Assembly (NCBI RefSeq): GCF_018282095.1
Contig: NZ_CP074126.1
Location: 186,001 to 250,000 of the forward strand
Length of the DNA: 64,000 nt
Reading direction: 5' to 3'
Source of the DNA: Pseudovibrio brasiliensis
GTDB lineage: Bacteria > Pseudomonadota > Alphaproteobacteria > Rhizobiales > Stappiaceae
A program made the translations under genes and the position numbers. The notes under the pieces were generated by a model, which saw only the letters and a list, made by a program, of their open reading frames with translations, did no database searches and was not told the DNA's origin. Positions 16,962-26,150 of this stretch are shown here, piece by piece. The stretch's first letter is position 1. Each line of letters begins with the position of its first letter.

Positions 16962-17576
16962 ATGACTTACTGCATATATCTGACCCACCCAAACGTTTAC
17001 ATCGATCCGGCAACCCCGGTCCCGCACTGGGATTTGTCGGATAAAGGTCGGGAACGCTTAGAACAAGGCCTTCGCCAGCCGTGGCTTTTGGAGATCGACC
17101 ACGTTATTGCCAGCCGCGAAAAGAAGGCCATAGAGACGGGCCAGATCATCGCGAACCATCTGGGGATCGAGCTCATAACAGCTCCAGGCCTTCATGAGAA
17201 TGACCGCAGTTCAACCGGCTTCCTGGAGCCGGACGAGTTTGAAACGGTCGCCGATGAGTTCTTCAGCCGCCCCGCAGTCAGCGTACGCGGTTGGGAGCGC
17301 GCTTTGGATGCTCAAAGCCGTGTAGTGGACGCGATCAAAAAAGCGTTGACCACCATCCCAAGCGGCGAACCAGTGCTCTTCTCTGGCCATGGCGGTGTAG
17401 GAACGCTGCTCAAATGCCATCTCGCCAATAACGCAATCGACCGCACATTTGATCAACCAGCAAATGTCGGAGGCGGTTGCTGGTTCCGATTTGACCCGGC
17501 TGACCTTGCGGCTTGCAAGGCTGACATTGAAAGCCTGAAGTGGCAATTGATTGATGAGATGGAACTCGTCCCTTAA
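16962..17576 (+). CDS. Histidine phosphatase superfamily protein with THP instead of RHG
   Basis: Protein of 204 aa with the phosphoglycerate-mutase-like fold. The nucleophile motif that usually reads RHG is LTHPNV at about residues 7-12: the histidine is kept but the preceding phosphate-binding Arg is Thr. The mid-domain VIASREKKAIETGQ fits the second Arg/Glu site (SxxxRxxET). GLHENDRSSTGFLEPDEFE and the second catalytic His in FSGHGGVGTL are also present. Similar THP-type proteins are recalled from other alphaproteobacteria, so this is probably a real subfamily rather than decay. Substrate is unknown. The ribosome site GGGGAGG precedes ATG 16962. Confidence 0.82.
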   Translation: MTYCIYLTHPNVYIDPATPVPHWDLSDKGRERLEQGLRQPWLLEIDHVIASREKKAIETGQIIANHLGIELITAPGLHENDRSSTGFLEPDEFETVADEFFSRPAVSVRGWERALDAQSRVVDAIKKALTTIPSGEPVLFSGHGGVGTLLKCHLANNAIDRTFDQPANVGGGCWFRFDPADLAACKADIESLKWQLIDEMELVP

Positions 17577-17778
17577 CTTGCGCGCTGCCGATAATAAAGA
17601 AACTAAGCAGCCTGTTGATCTTGATGATTGGCAGGCTGCTTTCATAGCTCCAGCTCTTGTTGCTGCTAGTTGAAATGCTTATCTAGAGCGTAACTCTGAA
17701 ATGTGTTTGGGCATTTCAGATCAAAATACACTTAAAGCAACGACTTGGAGCGGGATGTATGAGCGTACCGAGCTCTGA

Positions 17779-18486
17779 GTGCCATTTGTTTTCAAAAATT
17801 CGGCGCAAGAGATGTTATCGGCAGCAATCAAAGCATTTTCGCAGGTTTTCGAACCCCATTTCAGAAGCATATTTTTCAAGGCCTTAGGGCTCACCCTGCT
17901 TCTTCTCCTCGTGGCTTGGATCGCCATTCAGGGTTTGGTTGGGTACTTTATTGACCTTCCAGAGAATTGGCAGGACACGACAGTTAGTATCCTGACTGGC
18001 ATCGGTGCCTTGATTGGTCTTGGTTACATCCTCGCCCCAGTCTCCGCGATGGTGGTCGCGTTTTATCAGGACCAGATTTCCGATCTCGTTGAAGAACGCT
18101 CCTACCCGCATGACAAGCCGGGTAAGGCATTGCCTCTTGGCGAGTCCATTGTAACCGCTCTGCGTTTTGTCGGCGTTGTAATTATTGCAAACATCTTCGC
18201 CTTGATGCTCTTCTTTGTTCCAGGCATTGGCCAGATCGCATTCCTGCTGGTGAACGGCTATTTGCTTGGTCGCGAATACTTTGAGTTCGTAGCCATGCGG
18301 TTTATGTCAGTGCAGGAGGCAAAAGCCTTCCGCAGATCACAAGGTGGAACTGTGTTTGCAGCAGGCCTCATTGTTGCGTTTGTGCTGGCTATTCCGATCG
18401 TCAACCTCATCACGCCACTCTTCGCAACGATCTTTATGGTGCACGTCTTCAAGACGCTCCGCACGAAACGCAATTTATCCATTTAA
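17779..18486 (+). CDS. EI24/CysZ-like integral membrane protein
   Basis: Protein of 235 aa (GTG 17779) or 224 aa (ATG 17812, MLSAAIKAFSQVF). The shorter form matches the usual start of the family better; neither has a strong ribosome site. Four to six membrane segments are seen, with SIFFKALGLTLLLLLVAW first and a long central loop rich in charge (DQISDLVEERSYPHDKPG). The segment GYLLGREYFEFVAMRFMSVQ is the family signature. CysZ members carry sulfate, while alphaproteobacterial EI24-domain proteins are mostly unstudied. It is followed 43 bases later by a GNAT gene on the same strand. Confidence 0.8.
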   Translation: MPFVFKNSAQEMLSAAIKAFSQVFEPHFRSIFFKALGLTLLLLLVAWIAIQGLVGYFIDLPENWQDTTVSILTGIGALIGLGYILAPVSAMVVAFYQDQISDLVEERSYPHDKPGKALPLGESIVTALRFVGVVIIANIFALMLFFVPGIGQIAFLLVNGYLLGREYFEFVAMRFMSVQEAKAFRRSQGGTVFAAGLIVAFVLAIPIVNLITPLFATIFMVHVFKTLRTKRNLSI

Positions 18487-18529
18487 CGGCAAAGAATACT
18501 ACAATTTTAAGAAATAACAGGAAACAGGT

Positions 18530-19009
18530 GTGTTTGCTATTAGAAGCTTTATTGCTGACGATCTAACCTGGACGCATGCTCTGAATGAGGAGCATGCTGT
18601 CGAGCTCTCCTCTTTGACACAGGATGGTTTCGCGGAACTGGTCGAAAAGGCGACCTATGTGAAGGTCGCAGACAACGATGCTGGCCTGCTAATCACCTAT
18701 GATCAGGACGGTGTCTATTCATCCATCAATTTCAGATGGTTCTGTGAGCACTACGACAACTTCCTTTATGTGGATCGCATCGTAATCTCCAAGGCTGCGC
18801 GTGGACAGGGCATTGCCAGAAAGCTCTATGATGACCTCTTTCAGTTCGCAAAGGCGAAGGGATATGAGCGTGTCGTCTGCGAGGTGAACTCAGATCCTCC
18901 AAACCCAGCTTCAGACGCTTTCCATGCCTCTTTGGGTTTCAAAGTCGTCGGTAAAGCCGAATTGGAAGGAAAAGGGAAGACGGTGCAGTACATGGAAAAA
19001 GCACTCTGA
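18530..19009 (+). CDS. GNAT family N-acetyltransferase
   Basis: Protein of 159 aa with GTG start at 18530 (ACAGGAAACAG upstream). GNAT features are the strand FLYVDRIVISKAARGQGIARK with motif A (RGQGIA as the acetyl-CoA loop), the helix KLYDDLFQFAKAKGYERVVC, and motif B with PPNPASDAFHASLGFKVVG. The N-terminal acceptor-site half is of the YkwB/uncharacterised type (COG3818-like). Substrate is unknown. It is probably co-transcribed with the EI24-domain gene upstream. Confidence 0.8.
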   Translation: MFAIRSFIADDLTWTHALNEEHAVELSSLTQDGFAELVEKATYVKVADNDAGLLITYDQDGVYSSINFRWFCEHYDNFLYVDRIVISKAARGQGIARKLYDDLFQFAKAKGYERVVCEVNSDPPNPASDAFHASLGFKVVGKAELEGKGKTVQYMEKAL

Positions 19010-19270
19010 AAACTGCTGTTCTACGAAAAGTCAGGGAGTGTTGAGCTGCTCGATTTGTTACTGTGGTGCCACAGCAGCTCGAAATCTCTTCTCCACCGCC
19101 TCCCTGCAGTCTTGTCAGGTTGACCAGCTGAGAAATCTGTTTCAGCCTAAGGTCCAGCAATGAGGAGGACTCTGTCAGTGAACAATTAAGGCAACCCAAT
19201 TTCTATTCAGATGCACTGCTGCGTTCAGCGTGGCTGGTGTTTGTTGCCTATTTGTTTTGATGGAGTCTTT

Positions 19271-19801
19271 ATGAGACGCGTTATTTATGACGTCGCCGTA
19301 AGTCGCGATGGTTTTATTGCTGGCCCAAACGGTGATGTTTCAATCTTTCCGCACACAGGTGAACATGTAGATGCCTATAATGAGCGTCTATCGACCTATG
19401 ACACGGTGATCATGGGGCGCCATACCTATGAGTTTGGCTATCAGTTCGGCCTTCCTGCTGGCGCAAAAGCCTACCCACATATGCGCCATCTGATTTTCTC
19501 AGAAGGAATTCAGTTGCCTCAAGATGCGGAGGTAGAGACCATCCGAGCCGACTTCGTTGCACGCGTTGAGGAGCTGAAGAATGAGCAGGGCGGTGATATC
19601 TATCTGTGCGGTGGCGGAATGTTTGCTGGTCTGCTGGCCGAAAGCAACCTGATCGACGTCCTTCGCTTGAAAGTCGCTCCTGTCGTATGTGGAGGCGGCA
19701 CGCCGCTATTCGCTAATGTCTCCGAACGGATCGACCTAACCTGCCTCTCCTCAAAGCACTATGAGAGCGGTGTGGAGTATTGTGAGTTTACTCTGCAGTA
19801 A
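19271..19801 (+). CDS. Dihydrofolate reductase / RibD C-terminal domain family protein
   Basis: A 176-aa NADPH-dependent reductase fold. It starts MRRVIYDVAVSRDGFIAGPN at ATG 19271, preceded by GATGGAG. The VIMGRHTYEFG segment is the cofactor-binding loop equivalent to that in DHFR and RibD, and the second nucleotide segment is GGDIYLCGGGMFAGLLAE. VVCGGGTPLF is the closing family motif. Members of this COG0262 group are uncharacterised oxidoreductases and not true folate reductases. It is a single gene; the next gene is convergent. Confidence 0.85.
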   Translation: MRRVIYDVAVSRDGFIAGPNGDVSIFPHTGEHVDAYNERLSTYDTVIMGRHTYEFGYQFGLPAGAKAYPHMRHLIFSEGIQLPQDAEVETIRADFVARVEELKNEQGGDIYLCGGGMFAGLLAESNLIDVLRLKVAPVVCGGGTPLFANVSERIDLTCLSSKHYESGVEYCEFTLQ

Positions 19802-19855
19802 GATGATGACTTAGGCGGAGCGGTTTTTTTCCTGCTCCGCCTTAGCTTGCCATAC

Positions 19856-20335
19856 TTAGTCACGTGCCTCCACGAGCTTCCAGCCCTTGTTCTGCCAGCC
19901 TTCAGCAGAGAGCTTGATCATGTCGGAGGTGCGGATGAGATAACCAGGTAGTTTGACACTATTGCCTTTGCTGGTTCTGAACTCCAAATCCATGTTCAGC
20001 TTGCCGCCAAGCTTCTTGATCAACGCAGACCCACCACCATCAATGCTGCCTGACGAAATGTAGATGAAGTTAACCCGATCGCGGATCGCGACTGAGGCAG
20101 CAGCAAAGCTGAGCATGTAGCCAAGACCTTGTCGTGTCGGGTTAGTGGTCATGTAGCCTTCCTGAGCCCATACGCCATCGGGCATTAAAATGTTCTCTCC
20201 CGGCTCATAAGCAATGTGGTCTGAGTAACAGACGCTGGACGTAAGCGAGGCATCACCATCAAAAATGCCCTCAAGACAATTACGCTGCTCATCTACCCGG
20301 AATGTATGCGTGTCTTTGGCCCATCTGTAGCTCAT
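19856..20335 (-). CDS. Hypothetical protein
   Basis: A 159-aa protein from ATG 20335 with an excellent ribosome site (AAAAGGAGCCAGCG). It has no signal peptide or membrane segment. Notable parts are a TNPTRQGLGYMLSFAAASVA helix, NFIYISSGSIDGGGSALIKK with a Gly-rich turn, and a basic C-terminal region. The RQGLGYML / NFIYISSGS layout is reminiscent of an acetyltransferase-type acyl-CoA loop followed by a strand, but motif A is not clear. It could be a diverged GNAT protein or something else. It stands alone and is convergent with the reductase gene. Confidence 0.65.
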   Translation of the reverse strand: MSYRWAKDTHTFRVDEQRNCLEGIFDGDASLTSSVCYSDHIAYEPGENILMPDGVWAQEGYMTTNPTRQGLGYMLSFAAASVAIRDRVNFIYISSGSIDGGGSALIKKLGGKLNMDLEFRTSKGNSVKLPGYLIRTSDMIKLSAEGWQNKGWKLVEARD

Positions 20336-20533
20336 CGCTGGCTCCTTTTCGGATGTTGTTATGGCGATGTAAGCCATCGCTTGAAACGAAGACGCAGAAG
20401 GGGCGTATCTGTGAGATGGGGAGTGGCTCAGAAGTGGCTCAGAAGGCAATTTTGATGGCTAAACTGGATATCGAAACCAGTTGCTCTATTTCTTGCTGAT
20501 GTGGTTTGTGTCAGCTCATTCACGTTAAATAAA

Positions 20534-20549
20534 GTTTACGTAAACGTAA
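20534..20549. promoter_or_regulatory. TTTACGTAAA palindrome, distal site upstream of sdh
   Basis: GTTTACGTAAACGTAA contains the perfect 12-bp dyad GTTTACGTAAAC plus a further GTAA. A similar but longer dyad lies 270 bases downstream, next to sdhC. The pattern resembles operators of MerR-family LiuR-type regulators (TTTACGTAAA-like); the assignment is inference. Confidence 0.5.
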
Positions 20550-20803
20550 TTTGACTTTAAGTGATTTTCTGAAAAATTTTCGGTAATTTCAGTAAAATAA
20601 AATATGAGCTCAAAACTCAAGATAATAAATAGGCAGTTTCTTGTTACTTGATCACATAGAAACTAACAAAGTTTACACCGCAAAATCTAATCATTTCGGC
20701 CAATTTTGAGGGCAAACCTAGTAGAAAAAGCATTTAGTCGCATAGGATGCTTTGACGCACCCAGAAACTGAAGGTATTAGAACCTCATACAACGCCTTGT
20801 TTT

Positions 20804-20825
20804 GTTACGTTTACGTAAGCGTAAC
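20804..20825. promoter_or_regulatory. 22-bp TTACGTAA palindrome, proximal site of sdhC
   Basis: GTTACGTTTACGTAAGCGTAAC is a near-perfect dyad (GTTACG...CGTAAC arms around TTACGTAA), ending 26 bases before the sdhC ATG. At that position it would overlap the promoter or the 5' end of the transcript, so a bound protein would be expected to control the sdh operon. Confidence 0.55.
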
Positions 20826-20851
20826 TTAAACTAGGGACGGGAGAGAGATTT

Positions 20852-21250
20852 ATGGCGAACGCTGACCTCAAGGCCAACAGGCCATTGTCGCCCCATCTTC
20901 AGATCTATAAGCCGATCGTGACGATGGTGATGTCTATTTTGCATCGCATCACCGGTGCGGCGCTTTACTTCGGAACGATCCTGATGGCGTTCTGGCTTGT
21001 CTGTGCAGCAGCAGGTCCTGAATCCTATCAGTTCGCGATGGATGTATTCGGTTCCTTCTTGGGCCAACTCGTCCTCTTCGGATTCACCTGGGCTCTTGTG
21101 CACCACATGCTGGGCGGTTTGCGCCACTTTGTATGGGACATGGGTCATGGCTTTGACTTGTCTGCAGCGAACTGGATGGCTCGCGCAACAATCATTGGCT
21201 CCGTAAGCCTCACAGTGATCCTCTGGATCATTGGCTTTATGGTTGCTTAA
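20852..21250 (+). CDS. sdhC: Succinate dehydrogenase cytochrome b556 subunit
   Basis: Membrane anchor of Complex II, 132 aa. RPLSPHLQIYKPIVTMVMSI is the conserved N-terminus that leads into the quinone site, with SILHRITGAALYFG following (Ser and Arg of the site). Three membrane helices are seen; the haem-ligand His lies in LVHHMLGGLRHFVWDMGHGF. ATG 20852 is preceded by GGGAGAGAG. First gene of sdhCDAB; sdhD starts 11 bases after its stop. Upstream is a 515-base gap with two operator-like palindromes. Confidence 0.96.
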   Translation: MANADLKANRPLSPHLQIYKPIVTMVMSILHRITGAALYFGTILMAFWLVCAAAGPESYQFAMDVFGSFLGQLVLFGFTWALVHHMLGGLRHFVWDMGHGFDLSAANWMARATIIGSVSLTVILWIIGFMVA

Positions 21251-21261
21251 AGGAGAAACCG

Positions 21262-21645
21262 ATGTCCGATATGCGCACCCCCCTCGCTAAAGTACGCGGC
21301 CTTGGTTCTGCCAAAGATGGCACAACACACTTCTGGCGCCAGCGCGTAACTGCTGTAGCCAACGTATTTCTGATTTCCTTCTTTGTTATCCTCGTTATCG
21401 CCCTTCAGGGTGCTGATTATGCGAGTTTCACTGAAGCGCTTCAAAATCCGGTCATTTCCATCTTGCTGCTATTGGTAATCCTGGTGGGTTGCCTGCACAT
21501 GAAGCTGGGCATGCAGGTTATCATCGAAGATTACATTCACTCCGAAGGCCTCAAACTCCTTCTGCTCATGGGTAACATCTTCTTCGTTTCTATTATTGCA
21601 CTCAGCTCCGTCGTTGCAGTGCTTAAAATCAGCTTCGGAGGCTGA
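21262..21645 (+). CDS. sdhD: Succinate dehydrogenase hydrophobic membrane anchor subunit
   Basis: Second membrane anchor of Complex II, 127 aa. It shows [20 protein letters not shown], typical of alphaproteobacterial SdhD, then three membrane helices. The haem-side motif [18 protein letters not shown] carries the conserved His and the Asp-Tyr pair near the quinone. ATG 21262 follows AAAGGAG. The sdhA start is six bases from its stop, so translation is probably coupled. Confidence 0.95.
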   Translation: MSDMRTPLAKVRGLGSAKDGTTHFWRQRVTAVANVFLISFFVILVIALQGADYASFTEALQNPVISILLLLVILVGCLHMKLGMQVIIEDYIHSEGLKLLLLMGNIFFVSIIALSSVVAVLKISFGG

Positions 21646-21650
21646 TCTCA

Positions 21651-23516
21651 ATGGTTGAACAAACCGGTGTAGCAACAGCGCCGAGCCAGAGCGGCAAGGC
21701 CTATGAGTTTGTAGACCACAAGTTTGACGTTGTGGTTGTTGGTGCAGGTGGCGCAGGCCTTCGTGCAACGCTCGGCATGGCTGAGCAGGGCTTGAAGACG
21801 GCTTGTATTTCCAAGGTGTTCCCAACCCGCTCTCACACTGTGGCAGCACAGGGTGGTATCGCAGCAAGCTTGAAGAACATGACGCCAGATTGCTGGCAGT
21901 GGCATATGTATGACACTGTAAAGGGCTCTGACTGGCTTGGTGACACTGATGCGATGGAATACCTCGCTCGTGAAGCCCCTAAAGCAGTTTATGAGCTTGA
22001 GCACTACGGTGTGCCATTCTCCCGTACGGAAGAAGGCAAGATCTATCAGCGCCCATTCGGCGGCCACATGCAGAACTACGGTGAAGGTCCTCCGGTACAG
22101 CGCACCTGTGCAGCTGCTGACCGTACAGGCCACGCAATCCTGCATACGCTTTATGGCCAGTCCCTGCGCCACAACGCAGACTTCTTCATCGAGTACTTCG
22201 CACTCGATCTGATCATGTCCGACGACGGCGTGTGTCAGGGTGTGATTGCATGGAACCTCGACGACGGCACCATTCACCGCTTCTCCGCGAAGATGGTTGT
22301 TCTGGCGACCGGCGGTTATGGCCGTGCATACTTCTCCGCAACATCCGCGCACACCTGTACTGGTGACGGTGGTGGCATGATCGCACGTGCGGGCCTGCCT
22401 CTGCAGGATATGGAGTTCGTTCAGTTCCACCCAACCGGCATCTACGGCTCAGGCTGTCTGATCACTGAAGGTGCGCGCGGTGAAGGTGGTTACCTCGTGA
22501 ACTCCGAAGGCGAGCGCTTCATGGAGCGTTACGCACCTTCCGCAAAAGACCTTGCATCTCGTGACGTTGTTTCCCGTTGTATGACGATGGAAATCCGCGA
22601 AGGCCGTGGTGTTGGCAAAAATAAAGACCACATCTTCCTGCATCTGGATCACCTCGATCCAGACCTGCTGGCAGAGCGTCTTCCTGGCATCTCCGAGAGT
22701 GCACGCATCTTCGCAGGTGTTGATGTAACCAAGGCTCCAATTCCAGTTCTGCCAACCGTTCACTACAACATGGGTGGTATTCCAACCAACTATTGGGGTG
22801 AAGTACTGAACCCAACCAAAGACGATCCAAACGCAGTTGCACCGGGTCTGATGGCTGTTGGTGAAGCTGGCTGTGCATCCGTTCACGGTGCAAACCGCCT
22901 CGGTTCTAACTCCCTGATCGACCTTGTTGTGTTCGGTCGTGCGGCAGCAATCCGCGCGGGTGAAGTTGTTGACCGTGAAGCTCCAATTCCAGAGCCAAAC
23001 GAAGCATGCAGCCAGAAGATTATGGCTCGCTTCGACAAGCTTCGCTTTGCGAAGGGTGGCACTCCAACCGCCGATCTGCGCCTGAAGATGCAGAAGACTA
23101 TGCAGGAAGACGCTGCAGTGTTCCGTACTCAGGAAAGCCTGGAACAGGGTTGTGAGCGCATTTCCGCAATCTGGGGCGAGCTGAGTGATCTGCACGTTTC
23201 CGACAGCTCCATGATCTGGAACTCTGATCTGGTCGAGACTCTCGAGCTTGAAAATCTTATGGCCAACGCGATCACCACTGTTTACGGCGCTGAAGCCCGT
23301 AAAGAGAGCCGTGGTGCGCATGCTCGTGAAGACTACAAAGATGGTCCTCTGGGTGGTCGTAACGATGACGAGTGGCGCAAGCACACCATCTCCCATCTCT
23401 CCGAAGATGGTAAAGTGACGCTCAGCTACCGTCCGGTTGTTCTTGAGCCGTTGACCACCTACGAGCAGGGTGGCATCGACATGAAGAAGATCGCACCGAA
23501 AGCCCGCGTCTACTAA
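21651..23516 (+). CDS. sdhA: Succinate dehydrogenase flavoprotein subunit
   Basis: Catalytic FAD subunit of Complex II, 621 aa, which oxidises succinate to fumarate. The dinucleotide-binding motif is [12 protein letters not shown] (about 28-39). The FAD-attachment His62 sits in [30 protein letters not shown] and the substrate/active-site segment with [17 protein letters not shown] follow, and the second FAD loop is [19 protein letters not shown]. The C-terminus ends in the normal family form. It has the length expected for the alphaproteobacterial enzyme, and sdhB follows 25 bases later. Confidence 0.97.
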   Translation: MVEQTGVATAPSQSGKAYEFVDHKFDVVVVGAGGAGLRATLGMAEQGLKTACISKVFPTRSHTVAAQGGIAASLKNMTPDCWQWHMYDTVKGSDWLGDTDAMEYLAREAPKAVYELEHYGVPFSRTEEGKIYQRPFGGHMQNYGEGPPVQRTCAAADRTGHAILHTLYGQSLRHNADFFIEYFALDLIMSDDGVCQGVIAWNLDDGTIHRFSAKMVVLATGGYGRAYFSATSAHTCTGDGGGMIARAGLPLQDMEFVQFHPTGIYGSGCLITEGARGEGGYLVNSEGERFMERYAPSAKDLASRDVVSRCMTMEIREGRGVGKNKDHIFLHLDHLDPDLLAERLPGISESARIFAGVDVTKAPIPVLPTVHYNMGGIPTNYWGEVLNPTKDDPNAVAPGLMAVGEAGCASVHGANRLGSNSLIDLVVFGRAAAIRAGEVVDREAPIPEPNEACSQKIMARFDKLRFAKGGTPTADLRLKMQKTMQEDAAVFRTQESLEQGCERISAIWGELSDLHVSDSSMIWNSDLVETLELENLMANAITTVYGAEARKESRGAHAREDYKDGPLGGRNDDEWRKHTISHLSEDGKVTLSYRPVVLEPLTTYEQGGIDMKKIAPKARVY

Positions 23517-23541
23517 GGCGCCGAAACCAGGAGTAACTGTT

Positions 23542-24324
23542 ATGGCTGAATTCCAACTGCCAAAAAACTCCCGGATGGGAGAGGGCAAGGTCTGGCCGAA
23601 ACCAGAAGGCGCCACCAACACCCGTGAGTACCGCATCTACCGCTGGTCTCCGGACGATGGTCGCAACCCGCGCATCGACACCTACTACGTTGATGCAGAT
23701 GAGTGTGGCCCAATGGTTCTGGACGCGCTCATCTACATTAAGGACAAGGTCGATCCTACGCTGACCTTCCGTCGTTCTTGTCGTGAGGGTATCTGTGGTT
23801 CCTGTGCGATGAACATCGATGGAACCAACACACTGGCATGTACAAAGGGTGCGGACGAATGTTCCCACGAGATCGTCAAGATCTACCCTCTGCCACACAT
23901 GCCTGTTGTGAAGGATCTTGTACCGGACCTGACACGCTTCTACGCGCAGCACCGCTCTATCGAGCCATGGCTGAAAACCACCACACCTGAGCCTGAAAAA
24001 GAATGGCTGCAGTCCTACGAAGATCGCCAGAAACTGGATGGTCTTTACGAGTGCATTCTATGTGCTTGCTGCTCCACATCTTGCCCAAGCTACTGGTGGA
24101 ATGGCGACCGTTACCTCGGTCCTGCTATCCTGCTGCAGGCATACCGCTGGCTGATTGACAGCCGTGATGAGGCAACCGGTGAGCGTCTGGACAATCTGGA
24201 AGACCCATTCCGTCTGTACCGCTGCCACACCATCATGAACTGTTCTCAGGCATGCCCTAAGGGTCTGAACCCTGCAAAGGCAATTGCTGAGATCAAGAAG
24301 ATGATGGTTGAACGCCGCGTCTAA
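23542..24324 (+). CDS. sdhB: Succinate dehydrogenase iron-sulfur subunit
   Basis: Electron-transfer subunit of Complex II, 260 aa. The [2Fe-2S] ligands are in [22 protein letters not shown] (cut: C-x4-C-x2-C...C), the [4Fe-4S] set is in [16 protein letters not shown], and the [3Fe-4S] set in [17 protein letters not shown]. These are complete. The N-terminus ([20 protein letters not shown]) is typical of this class. Last gene of the operon; a strong terminator begins 28 bases after the stop. Confidence 0.97.
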   Translation: MAEFQLPKNSRMGEGKVWPKPEGATNTREYRIYRWSPDDGRNPRIDTYYVDADECGPMVLDALIYIKDKVDPTLTFRRSCREGICGSCAMNIDGTNTLACTKGADECSHEIVKIYPLPHMPVVKDLVPDLTRFYAQHRSIEPWLKTTTPEPEKEWLQSYEDRQKLDGLYECILCACCSTSCPSYWWNGDRYLGPAILLQAYRWLIDSRDEATGERLDNLEDPFRLYRCHTIMNCSQACPKGLNPAKAIAEIKKMMVERRV

Positions 24325-24352
24325 TCAGCGTTCAAGCGACCTATCAGAACAT

Positions 24353-24387
24353 AAAAAGCCGCCTCACTGAAATGAGGCGGCTTTTTT
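24353..24387. terminator. Bidirectional rho-independent terminator after sdhB
   Basis: A 14-bp perfect stem AAAAAGCCGCCTCA/TGAGGCGGCTTTTT with loop CTGAAA. The A-run on one side and T-run on the other serve both sdhB and the convergent outer-membrane protein gene. Confidence 0.93.
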
Positions 24388-24406
24388 CATTTGAGGCTCT
24401 GATAGC

Positions 24407-25093
24407 CTAGAACTTATAGGAAACACCGAGTCGGATTGCATCGCTATCGATGTCTTCCTTGAAGCGTGTCCCGCCTACGGTGAAACTTCGACCTGGGAAC
24501 ACGATGCGTTCATAGTCGAGGCGCACGATAATTCGCTCAGTGACAAACATCTCAAGACCGGCACCACCAACCCAGCCCAGCATCGTGTTGCTGTCTGTGC
24601 CTGGGCCAAAGTTAGGATTGGATACGCGGAACGTAGAAACCGCGGCACCACCAGTCACATAGGCCATGAACCAATCATAAGTTAGGCCAGCCCGGATCTT
24701 GGCAGCTGCGAAGTAATCGGAGCGCAGGGACATCTCACCACGTGAACGCTCACCAAAGGCCCAATAGGCCCCTTCACCTTCTACGCCGATCAAAATGTTT
24801 TGATAGGTGTAGTTGTAACCGCCGTACAGACCGACAGTGCCGCCGTTGTACTGAGAGCCACTGTTGTTGAAGCGGTTCGTGCCATGCAGACGCGCCCAGC
24901 CGCCCTGAACACCGAGATAAAAGCCATCCCAGTCATACTCAGGCGGGGTGATCAGCCCGTCGACAACTTCTTCCTCGTAAACTTCATAGGGTTCTTCCAC
25001 CTCAACGCCGGGTGGATATTCAACAGCATAGGAATGGCTGCTGAAGCCGAGCAATCCCAATACCGCAAACGCAAATACTCTTAAGCGACTCAT
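24407..25093 (-). CDS. Outer-membrane beta-barrel protein (Omp25/Omp31-like)
   Basis: Protein of 228 aa from ATG 25093 (GGGGGAAC upstream). A signal peptide covers about residues 1-23 (ends SSHSYA). An acidic stretch (VEVEEPYEVYEEEVVDG) follows, then an eight-stranded barrel beginning DWDGFYLGVQGGWAR and ending in the C-terminal Phe (LGVSYKF) required by the BAM machinery. The GYNYTYQNILIGVEGEG and AKIRAGLTYDWFMAYVTGGAA strands are the hallmarks of the rhizobial Omp25/RopB family. The acidic linker is unusually rich in Glu. The role is likely structural in the envelope. Confidence 0.85.
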   Translation of the reverse strand: MSRLRVFAFAVLGLLGFSSHSYAVEYPPGVEVEEPYEVYEEEVVDGLITPPEYDWDGFYLGVQGGWARLHGTNRFNNSGSQYNGGTVGLYGGYNYTYQNILIGVEGEGAYWAFGERSRGEMSLRSDYFAAAKIRAGLTYDWFMAYVTGGAAVSTFRVSNPNFGPGTDSNTMLGWVGGAGLEMFVTERIIVRLDYERIVFPGRSFTVGGTRFKEDIDSDAIRLGVSYKF

Positions 25094-25343
25094 TGGTTCC
25101 CCCAAAATACGCAAGAGGATGACACGGCTAAAAAAATCAGACGTGATAGGTAACTTGATACAAATAAGTCTAGAACTGCGATCTTTATAAATGCTTGATT
25201 TTAAAAAGGAAAATTTGCGTTAAAGCTAGTTCGAAATGACAAGTACGCATGTGCCGATTTATCAGTTTCAAGGGGGCAAAATCTGCAATCCCTACGAAAC
25301 AGTCAACGCCCTTGAATGCGGTTTACGAAAAATCAGCGACTCT

Positions 25344-25943
25344 TTAGCGCCGTTCAACGCCCTTCAGCACAAGCTTGATCACGCCAATGCACTCTTTGCG
25401 CTGAATGTCATAGGGTTCCTGACTGTGTAACTGAGGGAACCGGAACTTCATTGTGGCCGCATGGATGTTCCGCGCAACCTGACTAACCTCACGCAGGTCA
25501 AACTCTTCAGCAAGGTTGCCGGAATGGAGGATCGTATGCATTGGCTGACGCACAAGCCGGAACAGCTCCTCAAAGTCTTCCGGTCGTTTGCGTTCAAGCA
25601 CTTGCAGGCAGTCAGCCAGTCCCTGATTAAGTTCCAGCAACCGGTATGTCTCCTCAAACTCCATCAAAAGGAATTTGCTCAGACGGGCAGACGCGCTGGC
25701 ATTGGGATCTGTCGCAGTTTCAAGACGTGCAACAAGCTTCACCACCTCCGCAGCAACCACTGCGCAGGCAAGGTCAATCTTGCTGGGGTAGAAGTTGTAG
25801 ATGTGCGCCATCGAAATGCCTGAGGCATCAGCAATTTCGCTCACCGAGGTCTTCTTGTAGCCTTGGGAGAGGAATGCATCACGGGCAGCGCTGAGAAGAT
25901 CAGCAGCACGGCCCTTTGCAGTCAGGATTTCTGCGATGGACAT
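25344..25943 (-). CDS. TetR family transcriptional regulator
   Basis: Protein of 199 aa. The N-terminal helix-turn-helix reads LLSAARDAFLSQGYKKTSVS, then EIADASGISMAHIYNFYPSK (about residues 18-57). The C-terminal ligand domain is unassigned but resembles the group with a TetR_C_7-like helix bundle. It is divergent from the AhpD-like gene; the 207-base gap holds a perfect TGACGCATGCGTCA palindrome likely to be its operator. It probably represses itself and the divergent gene. The inducer is not known. Confidence 0.88.
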   Translation of the reverse strand: MSIAEILTAKGRAADLLSAARDAFLSQGYKKTSVSEIADASGISMAHIYNFYPSKIDLACAVVAAEVVKLVARLETATDPNASASARLSKFLLMEFEETYRLLELNQGLADCLQVLERKRPEDFEELFRLVRQPMHTILHSGNLAEEFDLREVSQVARNIHAATMKFRFPQLHSQEPYDIQRKECIGVIKLVLKGVERR

Positions 25944-26006
25944 TTTGATTTCCGAAATGAAAAAACGAGAGTTCCTTCAGTAATCATAGCTGAGTAGAGA
26001 TTGCAA

Positions 26007-26020
26007 TGACGCATGCGTCA
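26007..26020. promoter_or_regulatory. Perfect 14-bp palindrome, likely TetR operator
   Basis: TGACGCATGCGTCA lies in the divergent gap, 64 bases from the tetR start and 131 bases before the AhpD-like gene. TGAC...GTCA arms are common in TetR-family sites. The dyad is seen; binding by the neighbouring regulator is inference. Confidence 0.55.
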
Positions 26021-26150
26021 CATTAACAGGCAAATTATGTAAAAACACGAATGATATTAATACGCTAAGCATGATTTCTTTGATTTTTGTCATTGTTGAT
26101 TTTTGGTGAGTTAATAGTATTAGGAATATCTAATATAAAGGAGTCGAAGC

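Noticed and set aside
22449-23636. Long minus-strand frame opposite sdhA
   Set aside because: It lies entirely opposite an unmistakable sdhA, has implausible composition (rich in Cys, Trp, His) and no ribosome site; it is an antisense shadow created by codon bias.
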